Positions 45,253 through 55,555 of a stretch of 64,000 nucleotides of DNA are shown one piece after another. The DNA is from Lumbricus rubellus. Its lineage: Eukaryota > Annelida > Clitellata > Crassiclitellata > Lumbricidae. Within the stretch, counting starts at the first letter, position 1, and every line of letters begins with the position of its first letter. Below the pieces are notes generated by a model. It was not told where the DNA came from. It saw only the letters and a list, made by a program, of their open reading frames with translations, and did not search any database. Both the position numbers and the translations under genes were made by a program. The stretch is taken from NCBI GenBank assembly GCA_945859605.1, contig OX243824.1, positions 28,251,916 to 28,315,915 on the forward strand. The letters run 5' to 3'.

Positions 45253-45490
45253 ACTGCAGGGTTTGCAATAAAACAATACCCCTACGCTTTTTTGCCAATC
45301 TTGGCCAGAAGTAAGAATTTCGTAATGAAATTTTACAGGCTTAAAGACAATTCATATTTACAAAGGGTGGTCTAATTTCGTCAAAATATTTCAAACGGAC
45401 CGAAGTCATACCACTTTTAGTGATACCACTTTCTATATTTTTTAACGATTCACAAACGTAGCGCAACAAAAAGTTTAAAAAAAGATTTTA
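45253..45490. repeat. Inverted, diverged copy of the 11440-11887 repeat
   Basis: It shares, on the opposite strand, GAAATTTTACAGGCTTAAAG-type sequence, CAATTCATATTTAC and the AAAATATTT stretch. Ends are not defined. Confidence 0.6.
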
Positions 45491-45889
45491 TAAAGTCATA
45501 TTTCAAATAGGCCTAACTGTTACCAAATGAACTTGATAGTGCTTCCCAATTTGTGTTCAACGTGCGCCCATCACCAGTGCTCACACTTGCAATTAGTCTC
45601 TATGTAGGCCTAAGTTCTTGATGGCTCTGTTGATGTGTTCCAGAGTTATACAGGGCCTAAATCTTCCCATATTATGTCCAATGCAAGAATCAATTATCTT
45701 GTTGCTCTTGGTTCTGGCCGCAGATTGTGGTATTTCGCCAGGATAGCTCTCTGCCATTCGGAATATTTGGGGTAATTGACTTTTCCCAACGAAGCCCGCA
45801 CAATTGACATTGAGTCGATCTCCTTGCAACAACGGCATGATTACTAACAATACATTTACCTCTGAATCTTTCTCTGCACTCACTAGGCC
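45491..45889. other. Intergenic DNA with an unassigned 96-codon minus-strand ORF
   Basis: The ORF at 45593-45883 on the minus strand (MSAEKDSEVNVLLVIMPLLQ...) has no recognisable domain, homolog in the window or splice context. It could be a fragment of a repeat-encoded protein. Confidence 0.35.
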
Positions 45890-46371
45890 GATATGCCAGC
45901 GGAAGATGGAGGGTGCATGTATATAGGCCTAGCAGTCATTTGAACGTTATTGCGACCACTGCACGGAAGCTTTATTGTCCTCAATTTTATTGAATATGCA
46001 ATAGCTTAGAAAGCTTTTCAGATTTGTGAACTTCAGCGTCGTACAAATCTCTACAATTTTTGTTTTAGGCGTTTCTTGTTGCCTGCATAGATTTACTTGT
46101 GTTAGATCGCAAGAGCTGAAGACAGCCTTCGCGAGAACTATGCATATATATACCGTTTGTGCAAGAGAACCAGACTTTCACTTCGAGACAATTTCTAAAA
46201 GTCAAGACAGTGATCCCGATACGAAACGACAGGCTCCGAGACCGAGTCAACTAAAACTGTCTCGAAACGTTTCGAGAATGAGACAAAATTTCTAGACCGT
46301 AAAGAACTCTGGTATCACCACACGGACCACGCTAATAAACGCAGAAGCAATCGACGATCCATAATAAGCAG
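45890..46371 (+). other. Orphan 3' flank of a lost channel gene copy
   Basis: Colinear with the DNA after the stop codons of the genes at 50484 and 60067. It carries the AGCACGGAAGCTTTT-like and TTTGTGAACTTCAGCGTCG segments and a GTTGCCTGCATAGATTTACT segment. No channel coding sequence precedes it. It continues beyond the inserted element at 47275. Confidence 0.8.
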
Positions 46372-47271
46372 GGGGTCATTGCATAATTACGTAACGCTCG
46401 AGGGTGGGTGGGTGGGGTCATTGAAAACGTTACGAAACGTTACGGGGGGTGGGTGGGTGGGGGAAGCTGAACGTTACGTAACGCCTTGAAAAAAATTATT
46501 ATTGAATATTACATTACCATCGAATGACACTTTAGACAAAATTTGATATGATCGAAGTTTAAACTTTGCCTCTTTATTTAAAACGTAAGTAACCAAAGTA
46601 GGTCTATATATCTGAAGAAGATACAGCAGCAGACACCTGTGCTTCCGTTTGCAAAAGGGAAACCGCTGTTCTAATTGTTTGGATCTCTGATAGTTTTACC
46701 AACGGAACAATTAACGCTCGTTGTGGGCCTAATTCCCTTGGGTTCCTGACATCGACGAACCCCTTTGAAGCATTTTACTTAGTGGACACGAATCTCAAAC
46801 ATTTTAAATTCATGCTCAACAGAACTCATCAATATTTTCCATTAACAATTAGGCTATCGAAGTGTCCAGACCAAGCAGATAATTAGTTCATCTTAATTTT
46901 GATTGAATGAGTAATTCAGTCCGTGAAACTTTTCAACAGTGTGTAAAAGTTTTATTCGTGAGATAAAATTTAAAAAAATTCCAGTTCAGGCATGAAACAT
47001 TCTGAATATTTTAAGAAGCCTAGTTCACTATCAAATTATAATTCACTTACTATAAGTACTTATTAAATTCGCTATGAAAATACGAACTAAAAAAAAGCAT
47101 TCGCATATAGGTCTGACAGAGCTAAATCGTAACAGATTTTTCGTAACAATCGTTACGTAACGCTGGGGAGGGTGGGTGGGTGGGTCAAGGGAAGCGTTAC
47201 GAAGCGTTACAGGGTGGGTGGGTGGGTCAAAAACGGTCATTTTCAGCGTTACGTAATTATGCAATGACCCC
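46372..47271. mobile_element. CAG-duplicating inverted-repeat element with four G-quadruplex motifs
   Basis: TIR of about 27 bases beginning GGGGTCATTGCATAATTAC, flanked by CAG at 46369-46371 and 47272-47274. Paralogous empty sites read GCAGAAGA at 52580 and 62465, which proves a 900-base insertion with 3-base duplication. The CAG target and length would fit a PIF/Harbinger-type non-autonomous element. No transposase is visible. Four GGGTGGGTGGGTGGG tracts lie on the same strand near both ends. Confidence 0.88.
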
Positions 47272-47736
47272 CAGAAGAGTTAGTGTCGTTCGGCTTCTTC
47301 GAGCAGAATTTCTTCTTTAGAGACTCAGCTTCCAGAGAGTTCTTCTCTTCAAGTAAAGAGCCAGAATTTTGAAACATCTCCATGGAGGCACAGGTTTCAA
47401 CATTAAACAAAAAATATCACTCGCTTACATATCCTTAGGGAAGCTGCGACAACTCGCAATGATATTTACCGACGCCACAATTTGACTCCATAATATTATA
47501 TACGACCTACAGACATGCACCAGTCTTTGTAGGCACGCACCCGTCGGAAGCACATGTGGCTGCTACATTCCCGATGAAAGCAAATATTTTAAAATTACAT
47601 CGACCTGCAGACGATGATTAACTGTAGGCTACGCTACGTGTTGTAGCCTTTTAACACCACAAATCACCACCAAACACTTTGAAGATTCTCAGACGCACCT
47701 AGAGCCTGATTTCACGGTATCCAGAAAGGTGCTAAT

Positions 47737-47945
47737 CAATCAATCAATCAATCAATCGATCAGAATTTATATAACACCCAACCAAGGCCGAGATCAAGCG
47801 AAAAAAACAGCCCTCAACAGTTTGTGAAAACTTGAGAATAGTGTGGGGGGGATTTCACATACATGTATTCAAGAAAAGCCCATTCCAGGTTGTTGGACCA
47901 ACCACAGAGAAGGAACGGCTCTGCGTGGCCATCCCCTCAAAAGCA
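47737..47945 (-). mobile_element. LINE C-terminal scrap (unit C)
   Basis: Minus-strand frame with FSVVGPTTWNGLF, a CR1/L2-like C-terminal signature. The 3' end carries a (TCAA)n tail at 47737-47760. The counterpart in unit D is at 58094-58300. Confidence 0.65.
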
Positions 47946-48008
47946 GTTTTCTCTGCGCCCATGATCTTATTTTGATTCATTAATTTTATTCTTCTGTCTT
48001 CTGCTCCG

Positions 48009-48330
48009 TCATCGGTATGACGATGAGGCCTGTATGAAATTTCTCCAAACATCTCTGCTTCTGATTGTTTCTCCGATCTCGGCTAAGCTGGTGCCCTTCT
48101 CTTTCAGATCTTCTTTGATGTTATCTATCCAGGTCTTCCGCTTAGTCTTCGCGGGCATAGTACGTGTGTCTGTGGTTTCGCATACGGCCACACGTGATAC
48201 GCAACCACTAATGATATCCGTTAATAGCCAGATCCTCTGCTTCTTTCTCCTTCTACATGTCCATGTAGTGCAGCGTTTGGTAGTCTTTGTTCCTCCATTC
48301 TTCTCACGTGACCGAACCATCTTCAGTTAT
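48009..48330 (-). mobile_element. RTE-like LINE C-terminal scrap with an embedded flank segment
   Basis: Minus-strand frame with KTKRKTWIDNIKEDLKEKG and TIRSRDVWRNF. A 75-base segment (48156-48230) almost identical to the channel-gene flank at 49200-49280 and 58785-58857 interrupts it. Absent from unit D. Confidence 0.6.
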
Positions 48331-48604
48331 TAAGCTTACACAATAATTCCGCTTCTGAACAATAAGCAAATAAATAACTTTTAAAAGCAAGCGCGACACA
48401 AGAGTCGAAACTTCCCAACAGCAAATCATCCAATAATAAAACAAAAGCAAAATGTCAGCAAAAAACTACATAGATAGCCAAAACTTGTTTAAACTAAGTC
48501 TATCTTATGCACGTCACTGCTGAATAGACTACGCAGGAACTGACACATCGGGCACAAGAAAGTAGTCAAATGGGCAGTGGACACCTACAGGCTTTCAGCC
48601 CACG

Positions 48605-48973
48605 GATCACGAAGAAGAAGAAGAAGGAGAAGCAGCAGCAGCAGCAGCAGCAGCAGAAGAAGAAGAAGAAGAAGAAGAAGAAGAAGAAGAAGAAGAAGAA
48701 GAAGAAGAAGAAGAAGAAGAAGAAGAAGAAGAAGAAGAAGAAAAAGAAGAAGGAGAAGGAGAAGGAAAAGAAGAAGAAGAAGACGAAGAAGAAGAAGAAG
48801 AAGAAAAAGAAGAAGAAGAAGAAGAAGAGGAAGAGGAAGAGGAAGAGTAAGAGGAAGGGGAAGGGGATGGGGATGGGGATGGGGAAGGGGAAGGAGAAGG
48901 GGAAGGGGAAGAGGAAGAGGAAGAGGAAGAGGAAGAAGAAGAGGAAGAGAAAGAAGAAGAAGAAGAAGAAGAA

Positions 48974-49005
<32 letters not shown>

Positions 49006-49125
49006 AGAGGAGAAGGAAGAGGAAGAGGAAGAGTGAGAGGAAGAGGAAGAGGAAGAAGAAGATGATGAAGAAAAAGAAGATGAAGAAGAAGAAGTAGCAG
49101 AAGAAGAAGAAGAAGAAGAAGAAAG
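48605..49125. repeat. ~520-base GAA/GGA purine tract
   Basis: Nearly pure GAA with GGAA-rich interruptions. The paralogous site in unit D (58622-58718) has only about 95 bases. Lys-, Arg-, Phe- and Ser-run frames are artefacts. Confidence 0.97.
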
Positions 49126-50483
49126 GTCTACTTTTGTTGTTGGTCCCAACGGCAATCTCTCCATCTGATCCAGTATGGATTGCATGGCTCACCAGTCGGG
49201 CATAGTAGGCCTACGTGTGTCTGTGGTTTCGCATACGACCACACGGCTTACGCAACCACTGATGATAATCCGTTAATAGGTGCATACTGTATAATTATGG
49301 TCTAATTCGTTACAGTAGCATACCGTCGGATATCGGAAAACGAAATGCTTTTTCATAAGCGGTGGCATGTATTGTATTGTATACGCATGCATTGAAATCA
49401 ATATTGATTCGAAGGTGGTTCATTCAGTTGCGTGTGAATTTGAACACTCGGCAGTTGCAACGTTAGCAGCAAATCAGACAATAGGATAGCGCTGGTTTTC
49501 AAGCAATCCATGACAATTATTTTATCCGCCGCCTCCTCTCCTTTTCACCCCAACCCCATCCTTCTTCCCTCCTTCCATATCTCCATAATATCCTCCAATA
49601 TTTGTTTCTCTTCATTCCTTCAAGCTTCTGCTTCATTCTCTCTTTCTCCGAACTGAACAATACTGGATCGTGGCTTTGACTTTTGAATCAACAATGATGA
49701 TCCTCGTCTCTTCATCATCACTGATCAGCAACTGATGATCATCCATTGGCAAAGCAGTCATGCAACGCTGACAAAACTCTATAGAATCATCACCTCTTTG
49801 TGACAGGTCTTTCATTGCCACGTATTATGAAAACTAGTAGACCCGACTAGACATGCCTCAGCCGCCGTTTCATGTGTAGGCTAAACATAACGCACAATAG
49901 ACATTTGGTCCGTTTATCCATTATTATCGTTGACAATTCAATTCAATTAATATAATCAGCATGCAACATCCTCCGCCGGTATACAACGAATATGTCAGCT
50001 GAACGTGGATTCCCATGGTTTGCTTGATCTCTCATGCAGACCATTGATACATTTAGAGACGTAGGCTACGTGTCGTTACTTGTTTCATTGATTCTGTGAA
50101 AACGTTTTCATATAATAAATATATATATTTATATATATATATTAGTTGCCTCGTGTTTCGTTTGTACCAAGGCATACGATCTAGTGCCACTGCTGCTCCA
50201 TTTGTCGCAAGTGGTGACGGAAGTAAAACGTCTGTTGAACGCTGAGGCGCAAATTACAGGATCTACATTTACTTTGCTGTTCGCATTAAACTAGGAAAGA
50301 AGAGAGAAACCTGTTGATGCGACTGGAAGCAATAGAATGGTTGTCCAGCAGACAAATATAATTAAATAGAAATTTAAACAGTTTAGTCCACTCAAGTCAG
50401 AAACAAGGAATCTTGACAGACAATCTTCTAGTTTATTGTGTCATTCTACAGCCACTGCTCTCTTCTTAGGAATTATTATTGTT

Positions 50484-52040
50484 ATGATGGAAGATATGCG
50501 ACAAGAGTTACGGAAGTTTGGTGAGGCTACAAGCATCAAAGGGGTGAGTCGTACTATAAAAACTCGCAGTAAAGTTGTGAGAATATTTTGGCTGATGGCA
50601 TTGCTGGCCTGTTTTTCAATGCTTTTATTCCAAGTCATTACCCTCGCAATCAACTACTGCAGCTTTGGAGTCACGAATACTTTCCAGTGGGTCCCGAGTC
50701 AACCGAACTTTCCCGATGTGACAATCTGCAATTCTATTCCGATAACGGACGAACAGCAGTTTTATGATTTATATGATAATTTCTTACAAAAGATCAAATT
50801 TATTAAGGACCAAGCTCCTGATGAACTAAAGAACCACAATGGATTTTGGAATTTTCTTAAATTGATCGACACATTAAACGCCAACATTCCATTTGAAGAC
50901 GCGTTCTACAGCAAGAAGAACCTAAACGATTTGATTGTTGGTGCATCTTTCTATGAATGGGATTTGTTCCTTGAAAGGAACTGTAGCTTCGTTTCAATTC
51001 TGAATAGACCTCTTCAGCTGTGCACAACTCTCAGACCAGACCTCGAAGCTGCGGCAGTTTCTGCTCTTGTATTCATCAACGATGTGATGCCAAAACTCAT
51101 CGATTCCTATTACAACTGGATTCGCATTCCTTTGTCGAGCGGAATCAAGGTGTATATTCACCCGAAAGGCACGAAGCCAGATCGGAATGTGGTGGTTGAC
51201 GTTCCTCCTGGCACAAGTATCACCATCGACGTCAAGCAGAACAACATCACGAGACTATCTCATCCATACGGAAGCTGCAGCGATAGACAACGAATATTTC
51301 CGAAAGAGGAAAATTCACCTTTGTACGATCAACGATTTTGCATCAGTCTGTGCAGACAACGCCAGGTCGTAGAAGCATGCGGTTGTCTCGATAACTTCGA
51401 ATATTTTACAAACGTTGAATTGAAAATGGGCAACAACGTGTTCTGCGTTAACATGACGAGATACCTAGAGATTCCAGAGATGTACACAGCGCAGGGAGGT
51501 TTCACAGAAGCGTTTTGGAGAGCATTGGACTGTTCCTGGTATTTTGTTCCCCGGGAAGACATATGCGACTGTCCTGACCCGTGTTCTGAAACACAGTATG
51601 ACATCACTAGTTCATCAGCTCACTGGCCAAACGTCCATTATCAACTGGCTTTCTACAATGTCTATATTCGCAATGATCCCCGATATCGAGAGAAATTTGT
51701 GGCCTACGAAACGATTATTAACAACTCTTTGATTCAAAGCGATGCAGAAACGATTGAGGAACTGCGGAAATTGAGGTTGATTGAACAGAACTTTCTTCAA
51801 GTCACCGTTAAAATGAATAAGAATCTGGTGCAGTTAGTGAAGGACATTCCAGCCGTGTCCTTTAATACACTGACTTCAAATCTCGGTGGATCTCTGAATC
51901 TTTGGCTTGGTGTTTCAATTTTGACGGCGGCTGAAATCATCGAGTTGATCTATTCGTTGGTGAAAATAGCTGTAGCTGGAAAAGAACGCAAGATTCAGGA
52001 CGCAGAAATAATTGGTAAAGGGATGACACGTGTAGGCTAG
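50484..52040 (+). CDS. DEG/ENaC-type sodium channel, copy 4 (unit C)
   Basis: 518 residues, single exon, same architecture as the gene at 25866: EATSIKGVSR before TM1 (Lys-Gly in place of His-Gly), NFPDVTICN, HPKGTKPD, Cys-rich region, CDCPDPC, NLGGSLNLWLGVS and TM2. The first and last thirds are almost identical to copies 3 and 5. The segment after CISLCRQRQVVEACGCL differs from copies 1 and 3: DNFEYFTNVELKMGNNVFC, then LEIPEMYTAQGGFTEAFW, shared in type with copy 5. The start is the ATG conserved with its paralogs, as the open frame upstream has no ATG. Its own extras are a Met-Thr-Arg-Tyr stretch where others have Ile-Thr-Lys-His. Stop is TAG in GTAGGCTAG. Confidence 0.94.
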   Translation: MMEDMRQELRKFGEATSIKGVSRTIKTRSKVVRIFWLMALLACFSMLLFQVITLAINYCSFGVTNTFQWVPSQPNFPDVTICNSIPITDEQQFYDLYDNFLQKIKFIKDQAPDELKNHNGFWNFLKLIDTLNANIPFEDAFYSKKNLNDLIVGASFYEWDLFLERNCSFVSILNRPLQLCTTLRPDLEAAAVSALVFINDVMPKLIDSYYNWIRIPLSSGIKVYIHPKGTKPDRNVVVDVPPGTSITIDVKQNNITRLSHPYGSCSDRQRIFPKEENSPLYDQRFCISLCRQRQVVEACGCLDNFEYFTNVELKMGNNVFCVNMTRYLEIPEMYTAQGGFTEAFWRALDCSWYFVPREDICDCPDPCSETQYDITSSSAHWPNVHYQLAFYNVYIRNDPRYREKFVAYETIINNSLIQSDAETIEELRKLRLIEQNFLQVTVKMNKNLVQLVKDIPAVSFNTLTSNLGGSLNLWLGVSILTAAEIIELIYSLVKIAVAGKERKIQDAEIIGKGMTRVG

Positions 52041-53330
52041 ACCTCCACTAGGTAGGCCTATATGACAGTGGAAGAACGAGGGTGTAGGCCTAGCAGTCAT
52101 TTGAGCGTTATTAAGACCACAGCACGGAAGCTTTTGACCACCGCACGGAAGCAAGCTTTTGACCACCGCACGGAAGCTTTTCTGCCTTCAATTTCATTGA
52201 TTCTGTAATAGTTCGGAAAGCTTGTCAGGTTTCTGAACTTCAGCGTCGTACAAATATCTCTATAATTTTTTCCCTAAGCGTTTCTTGTTGCCTGCATAGA
52301 TTTACTTGTGTTAGAGCGCAAGAACTGGAGACAGCCTTCGCGAGAACTATGCATATAGCCTATATACCGTTTGTGAAAGAGAACCAGACTTTCACTTCGA
52401 GACAGTTTCCAAAAGTCAAGACAGTGATTCCGATACCAATGCCGAGATCGAGTCATCTAAAACTTTCTCGAAACGTCTCGAGAATGAGATAGAGTCTGTA
52501 GACCATTTATACAATTCTGCATGGTATCACCACAGAGACAACTTTTATTAACGGTGCGTATTCAACGATCCACAACATGCAGAAGACTAGTATCGTTCGG
52601 CTTCTTCGATCGGAATTTCTTCTTTCGAGACTCAACTTCAAGAGAGTTCTCCTTTCTTTTTCCAGACTCCAGTTCAATGCGAGTTCTCCTCAGAATCCGA
52701 CTTCTACTTCTCCAACACCAGACCTGGACAAGCCACTCGTCAACAACGAATCACGTTTGCAACTTTACCAACGTTATAATAATACTTCTGACGCACGAAT
52801 ACCCGCTAGGCCTACTCATTAACAATACACGAAATAGGGGCCTAATGGTCTTCTTTCTGTGATAAGACATGCATTATATAAGCTTACCTGACCGAATGAC
52901 TGCACAGAATGCATGCATAGGCCTGCAGTTAAGAAGATATGCCTATATAAAACTTTAGGTCTGCAATTATATAAACTATGAAACTCATCAAGTCAAGAAA
53001 TGGTTTCTGCATCAGGCAACTGAACTGAATTATTTTGAGTGACATATTAAACTTTAAAAAGGAAATCCGATTCTTTCGAAATTCATCGAATGCTTTTCTG
53101 AATGCTTAACAAAGGACGCCAAACGCAGTCAACACGCGGCTCAGAATCGACCAAAATTTGCGGATGATGGAACAATCTGAAATAATACACAAAGTCTACG
53201 TTCAGACAAATCGGACGAATAGCTTCTATTTCAGTACATTTAAATATTATACTTATATATTATTGTCAACATATAATTTTCGTTGTTTCCGCCATTATTA
53301 GCATCGCACAGCACTTTTATTTACTTTTTT
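52041..53330 (+). other. 3' flank of channel gene 4
   Basis: Colinear with 61627-63175 and with the orphan flank at 45890. AGCACGGAAGCTTTT is partly triplicated near 52120-52165. Contains a decayed channel fragment at 53120-53215. Confidence 0.65.
53120..53215 (+). pseudogene. Decayed DEG/ENaC fragment (post-TM1 region), unit C
   Basis: AGAATCGACCAAAATTTGCGG and GAACAATCTGAAAT align with the gene segment encoding PNFPDVTICN, followed by a CGGACGAAT match to the ITDEQ codons. No open frame. Counterpart at 62980-63080. Confidence 0.6.
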
Positions 53331-53334
53331 CATT

Positions 53335-53565
53335 TACCTCTCAAATGTGCTATTAGGCCTACTCAGGTCTCAGAGGCGATCCCGACTAGCCTACAGTGTG
53401 GACACTGCATTGGAGTTTCACATCGAAGGGCACGAGTAATTTAAAGTAGAGAACTTGTTCAAGGTCCCTACGCGGCGGCTTGAGGTGGATTCGAGCCTGG
53501 AAACCTTCGGCTCCACTTGAGGCCCAGAACCCACCACTGCACGACCGCGCTCCGCAAACTTAGGC
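53335..53565 (-). mobile_element. tRNA-like SINE, minus orientation (unit C)
   Basis: Minus strand reads GGCTCGAATCCACC, a B-box-like motif, after a GCGCGGTCGTGCAGTGG A-box-like start. The 3' part resembles the SINE at 55341. Counterpart at 63180-63370. Confidence 0.6.
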
Positions 53566-53581
53566 ACAGCCTACTTACTCT

Positions 53582-54446
53582 GGTGGCCTGACAAAATGTC
53601 GCCAGACAAAGTGTCGCCGACAAAATGTCGCCGACAAAATGTCGCCGACAAAATGTCGCAGGACAAAATGTCGCCGACAAAATGTCGCAGGACAAAATGT
53701 CGCCGACAAAATGGCGCAATCGTAAATGAGTAAAACACTTTTTTTATTGCACAAATCGACTCTTTTAAAAAAAACTTGAATGAACTTGTTAACAGTAATG
53801 TCAATGGACACACATTCCAACTAAAAATGTCAACAAAGATTGTCCGCAAAAAATTAAAAACTAAAAATGTGCGAAATTACTCTCATTTCATGATTCCGTG
53901 AAGTTACAAAGACAGCTATAATGATATTCATATTAAATGTGTTAACGTATACGAATATTTACGTAATGAATGGCAAAAACATCAATAAAAAAAGTACAAA
54001 GTGTGCAAACACACTTTAAATTGACTACATGATGCTACTCTAAAGCTACAGTGAAATTAATATTCAAGTTGTTAGTGTCTCTGTAAATGTCCAAGAATGA
54101 TATTTGATACCAATACAGCATTGCAACAGTTCATACAACATTGATATTCAAAATTCTGGCGATGTCACCCAAGTTTCAGGTCCGTCTTTTTTAATCCTGG
54201 TCCACTACCTCCTCGCAAGGTATACTTGAAACTTCGAATAGATCGAAGCCTTTTATTTTGGGTGGAATGTATAATGTAGAATGTACAAATATCAATGACA
54301 TTTTGTCGGCGACATTTTGTCGGCGACATTTTGTCGGCGACATTTTGTCGGCGACATTTTGTCCGGCGACATATTGTCTCTGCGAAATTTTGCCGGCGAC
54401 ATTTTGTCGGCGACATTTTGTCGTGCGACATTTTGTCATGGAACCC
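53582..54446. mobile_element. Foldback element with minisatellite inverted repeats
   Basis: Both ends are tandem arrays of an 11-12-base unit (CGACAAAATGTCG family): about nine units at 53588-53712 and the complement at 54295-54438. Outer termini match (GGTGGCCTGACAAAATG against complement GGTTCCATGACAAAATG). Unit D is uninterrupted here (TTACTCTCTATTAC near 63380), so this is an insertion. The AT-rich centre encodes nothing recognisable. Confidence 0.85.
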
Positions 54447-54472
54447 TTTCTCTCGATTAAAGAATTCTGATA

Positions 54473-55019
54473 TAATATATTCATTTTATTGACAAAATAA
54501 CTGGTCGACACAACGCGACAGTTAACAAGCATAGACAGAGCAGCAGATTAAAAGCCTAGTAAAGGTTTTTATACAACATCCGTGTGATGAAGTTTTTGTT
54601 GTTTTTAATGATTAGTTCAAATGGATGCGGCCTTGGGCGCAGATTGTATTTGCCAGAAATTTTATATGTGAAAAATTTATGAAGAACATGATCCTTGTCT
54701 TTAATTATAGCTTTGAAGAGGGCAGCATCAGCAGCCTGTGCCATAGTGTCTGCTTTAGGGGTATCGGATGATAACATGACCCAGAAACCTTTCGATGCGG
54801 TCGATCTCACCAGCGCTCAGCAGTCCCCACCAGGCTGGAGAGGCGTATAGCAGACGTGCAACTGTGGTTGCTCGAGTAATGACATGCAAGGCCGGTACAG
54901 GCATGCCGTGAGCACGAAGAACGCGCAGAGCGTAGACTGAAGAGGCACATGAGCTAAGAGTTTTGTCAACATGCTCTGATACGGTAAGATGCTCACCGAT
55001 TGTAACACCTAGTATTTTA
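54473..55019 (-). mobile_element. 5'-truncated LINE insertion, unit C only
   Basis: Minus strand: KILGVTIGEHLTVSEHVDKTL, ARLLYASPAWWGLLS, then YNLRPRPHPFELI and FITRMLYKNLY after a frameshift. This is the C-terminal end of a jockey/CR1-like reverse transcriptase ORF. GATA repeats at both edges (54469-54472, 55020-55023). Unit D has the empty site. Confidence 0.82.
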
Positions 55020-55315
55020 GATAGAAGAAACGCGACGATAGTTTGGAGTGAGAAGAGACATGAACATTGAACACAGAGTACTGTCATTCAATCTCACAGT
55101 CGAATTATAGTGAGAATATTTTTTATTTCGTGGCATTGTGTTTGTCTCTTAAATTCATTTATTTTATTTGAATTATTTGCTCTGACCATCAGTTACTGCA
55201 GCTTATTAACTGCCAACAACTCTCCTGCAGTGCAGCTGCGTTCAGAATCAACCGAACTTTTCGGACAATCTGCAATAATTCTTACGCTCAGACTATTCTG
55301 ACGTAAAAGTCTATA
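55020..55315 (+). pseudogene. Decayed DEG/ENaC N-terminal fragment, unit C
   Basis: The order GAAGAAACGCGAC, GTTTGGAGTGAGA, GTGAGAATATTTTTTATTTCGTGGCATTG, AGTTACTGCAGCTT, CAACCGAACTTTTCGGACAATCTGCAAT matches the gene from its start codon region through TM1 to the VTICN codons. Frameshifts and stops throughout. Counterpart at 63405-63695. Confidence 0.75.
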
Positions 55316-55340
55316 TTCCAGTATAATAGACCTATTATAT

Positions 55341-55555
55341 TTATCTGTGGAGCACGGTGGTGTACGTTGCCTTGCAACCGGGGGTAGCTGCATGTTCGAA
55401 TCCACCAAAAGCCGCCTCGTAAGGACCTTGACCTTCACTCGCAATTGCTCAGGCGCTTCCACGTGAAATTCCGATTCAGTGTCCGCGCTGTAGTCGGGAG
55501 CGCTTCTGAGTAGTAATATTGAAGGGGCGCTATTACAAGTCCACATGCACACATA
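55341..55555 (+). mobile_element. tRNA-derived SINE (unit C)
   Basis: GAGCACGGTGGTGTA then GTTCGAATCC at 55394-55403, a near-perfect pol III B box, followed by CACC. The tail GGAGCGCTTCTGAGTAG, GGCGCTATTACA is shared with LINE 3' ends in the window. Counterpart at 63741-63925. Confidence 0.7.

Larger units (their letters stand above)
47275..50483 (+). other. Unit C: 5' flank of channel gene 4
   Basis: Colinear with 57700-60066 from about 47370 (CACAGGTTTCAACATTAAAC). It includes LINE C-terminal scraps at 47737-47945 and 48009-48320 (minus strand), the GAA tract at 48605-49125 and the conserved 5' flank from 49200. Regulatory sites were not located. Confidence 0.7.

Noticed and set aside
45593..45883. 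A real 96-residue gene on the minus strand
   Set aside because: No recognised motif or splice signals. Kept only as a note in the regional description.
46026..46295. 89-codon ORF beginning with a signal-peptide-like stretch
   Set aside because: It lies in the repeated 3' flank, and the equivalent segments at 52200 and 61760 do not keep the frame.
48566..49192. Long Lys/Arg/Phe/Ser-run ORFs
   Set aside because: Produced by the GAA tract. Present on both strands and in several frames.
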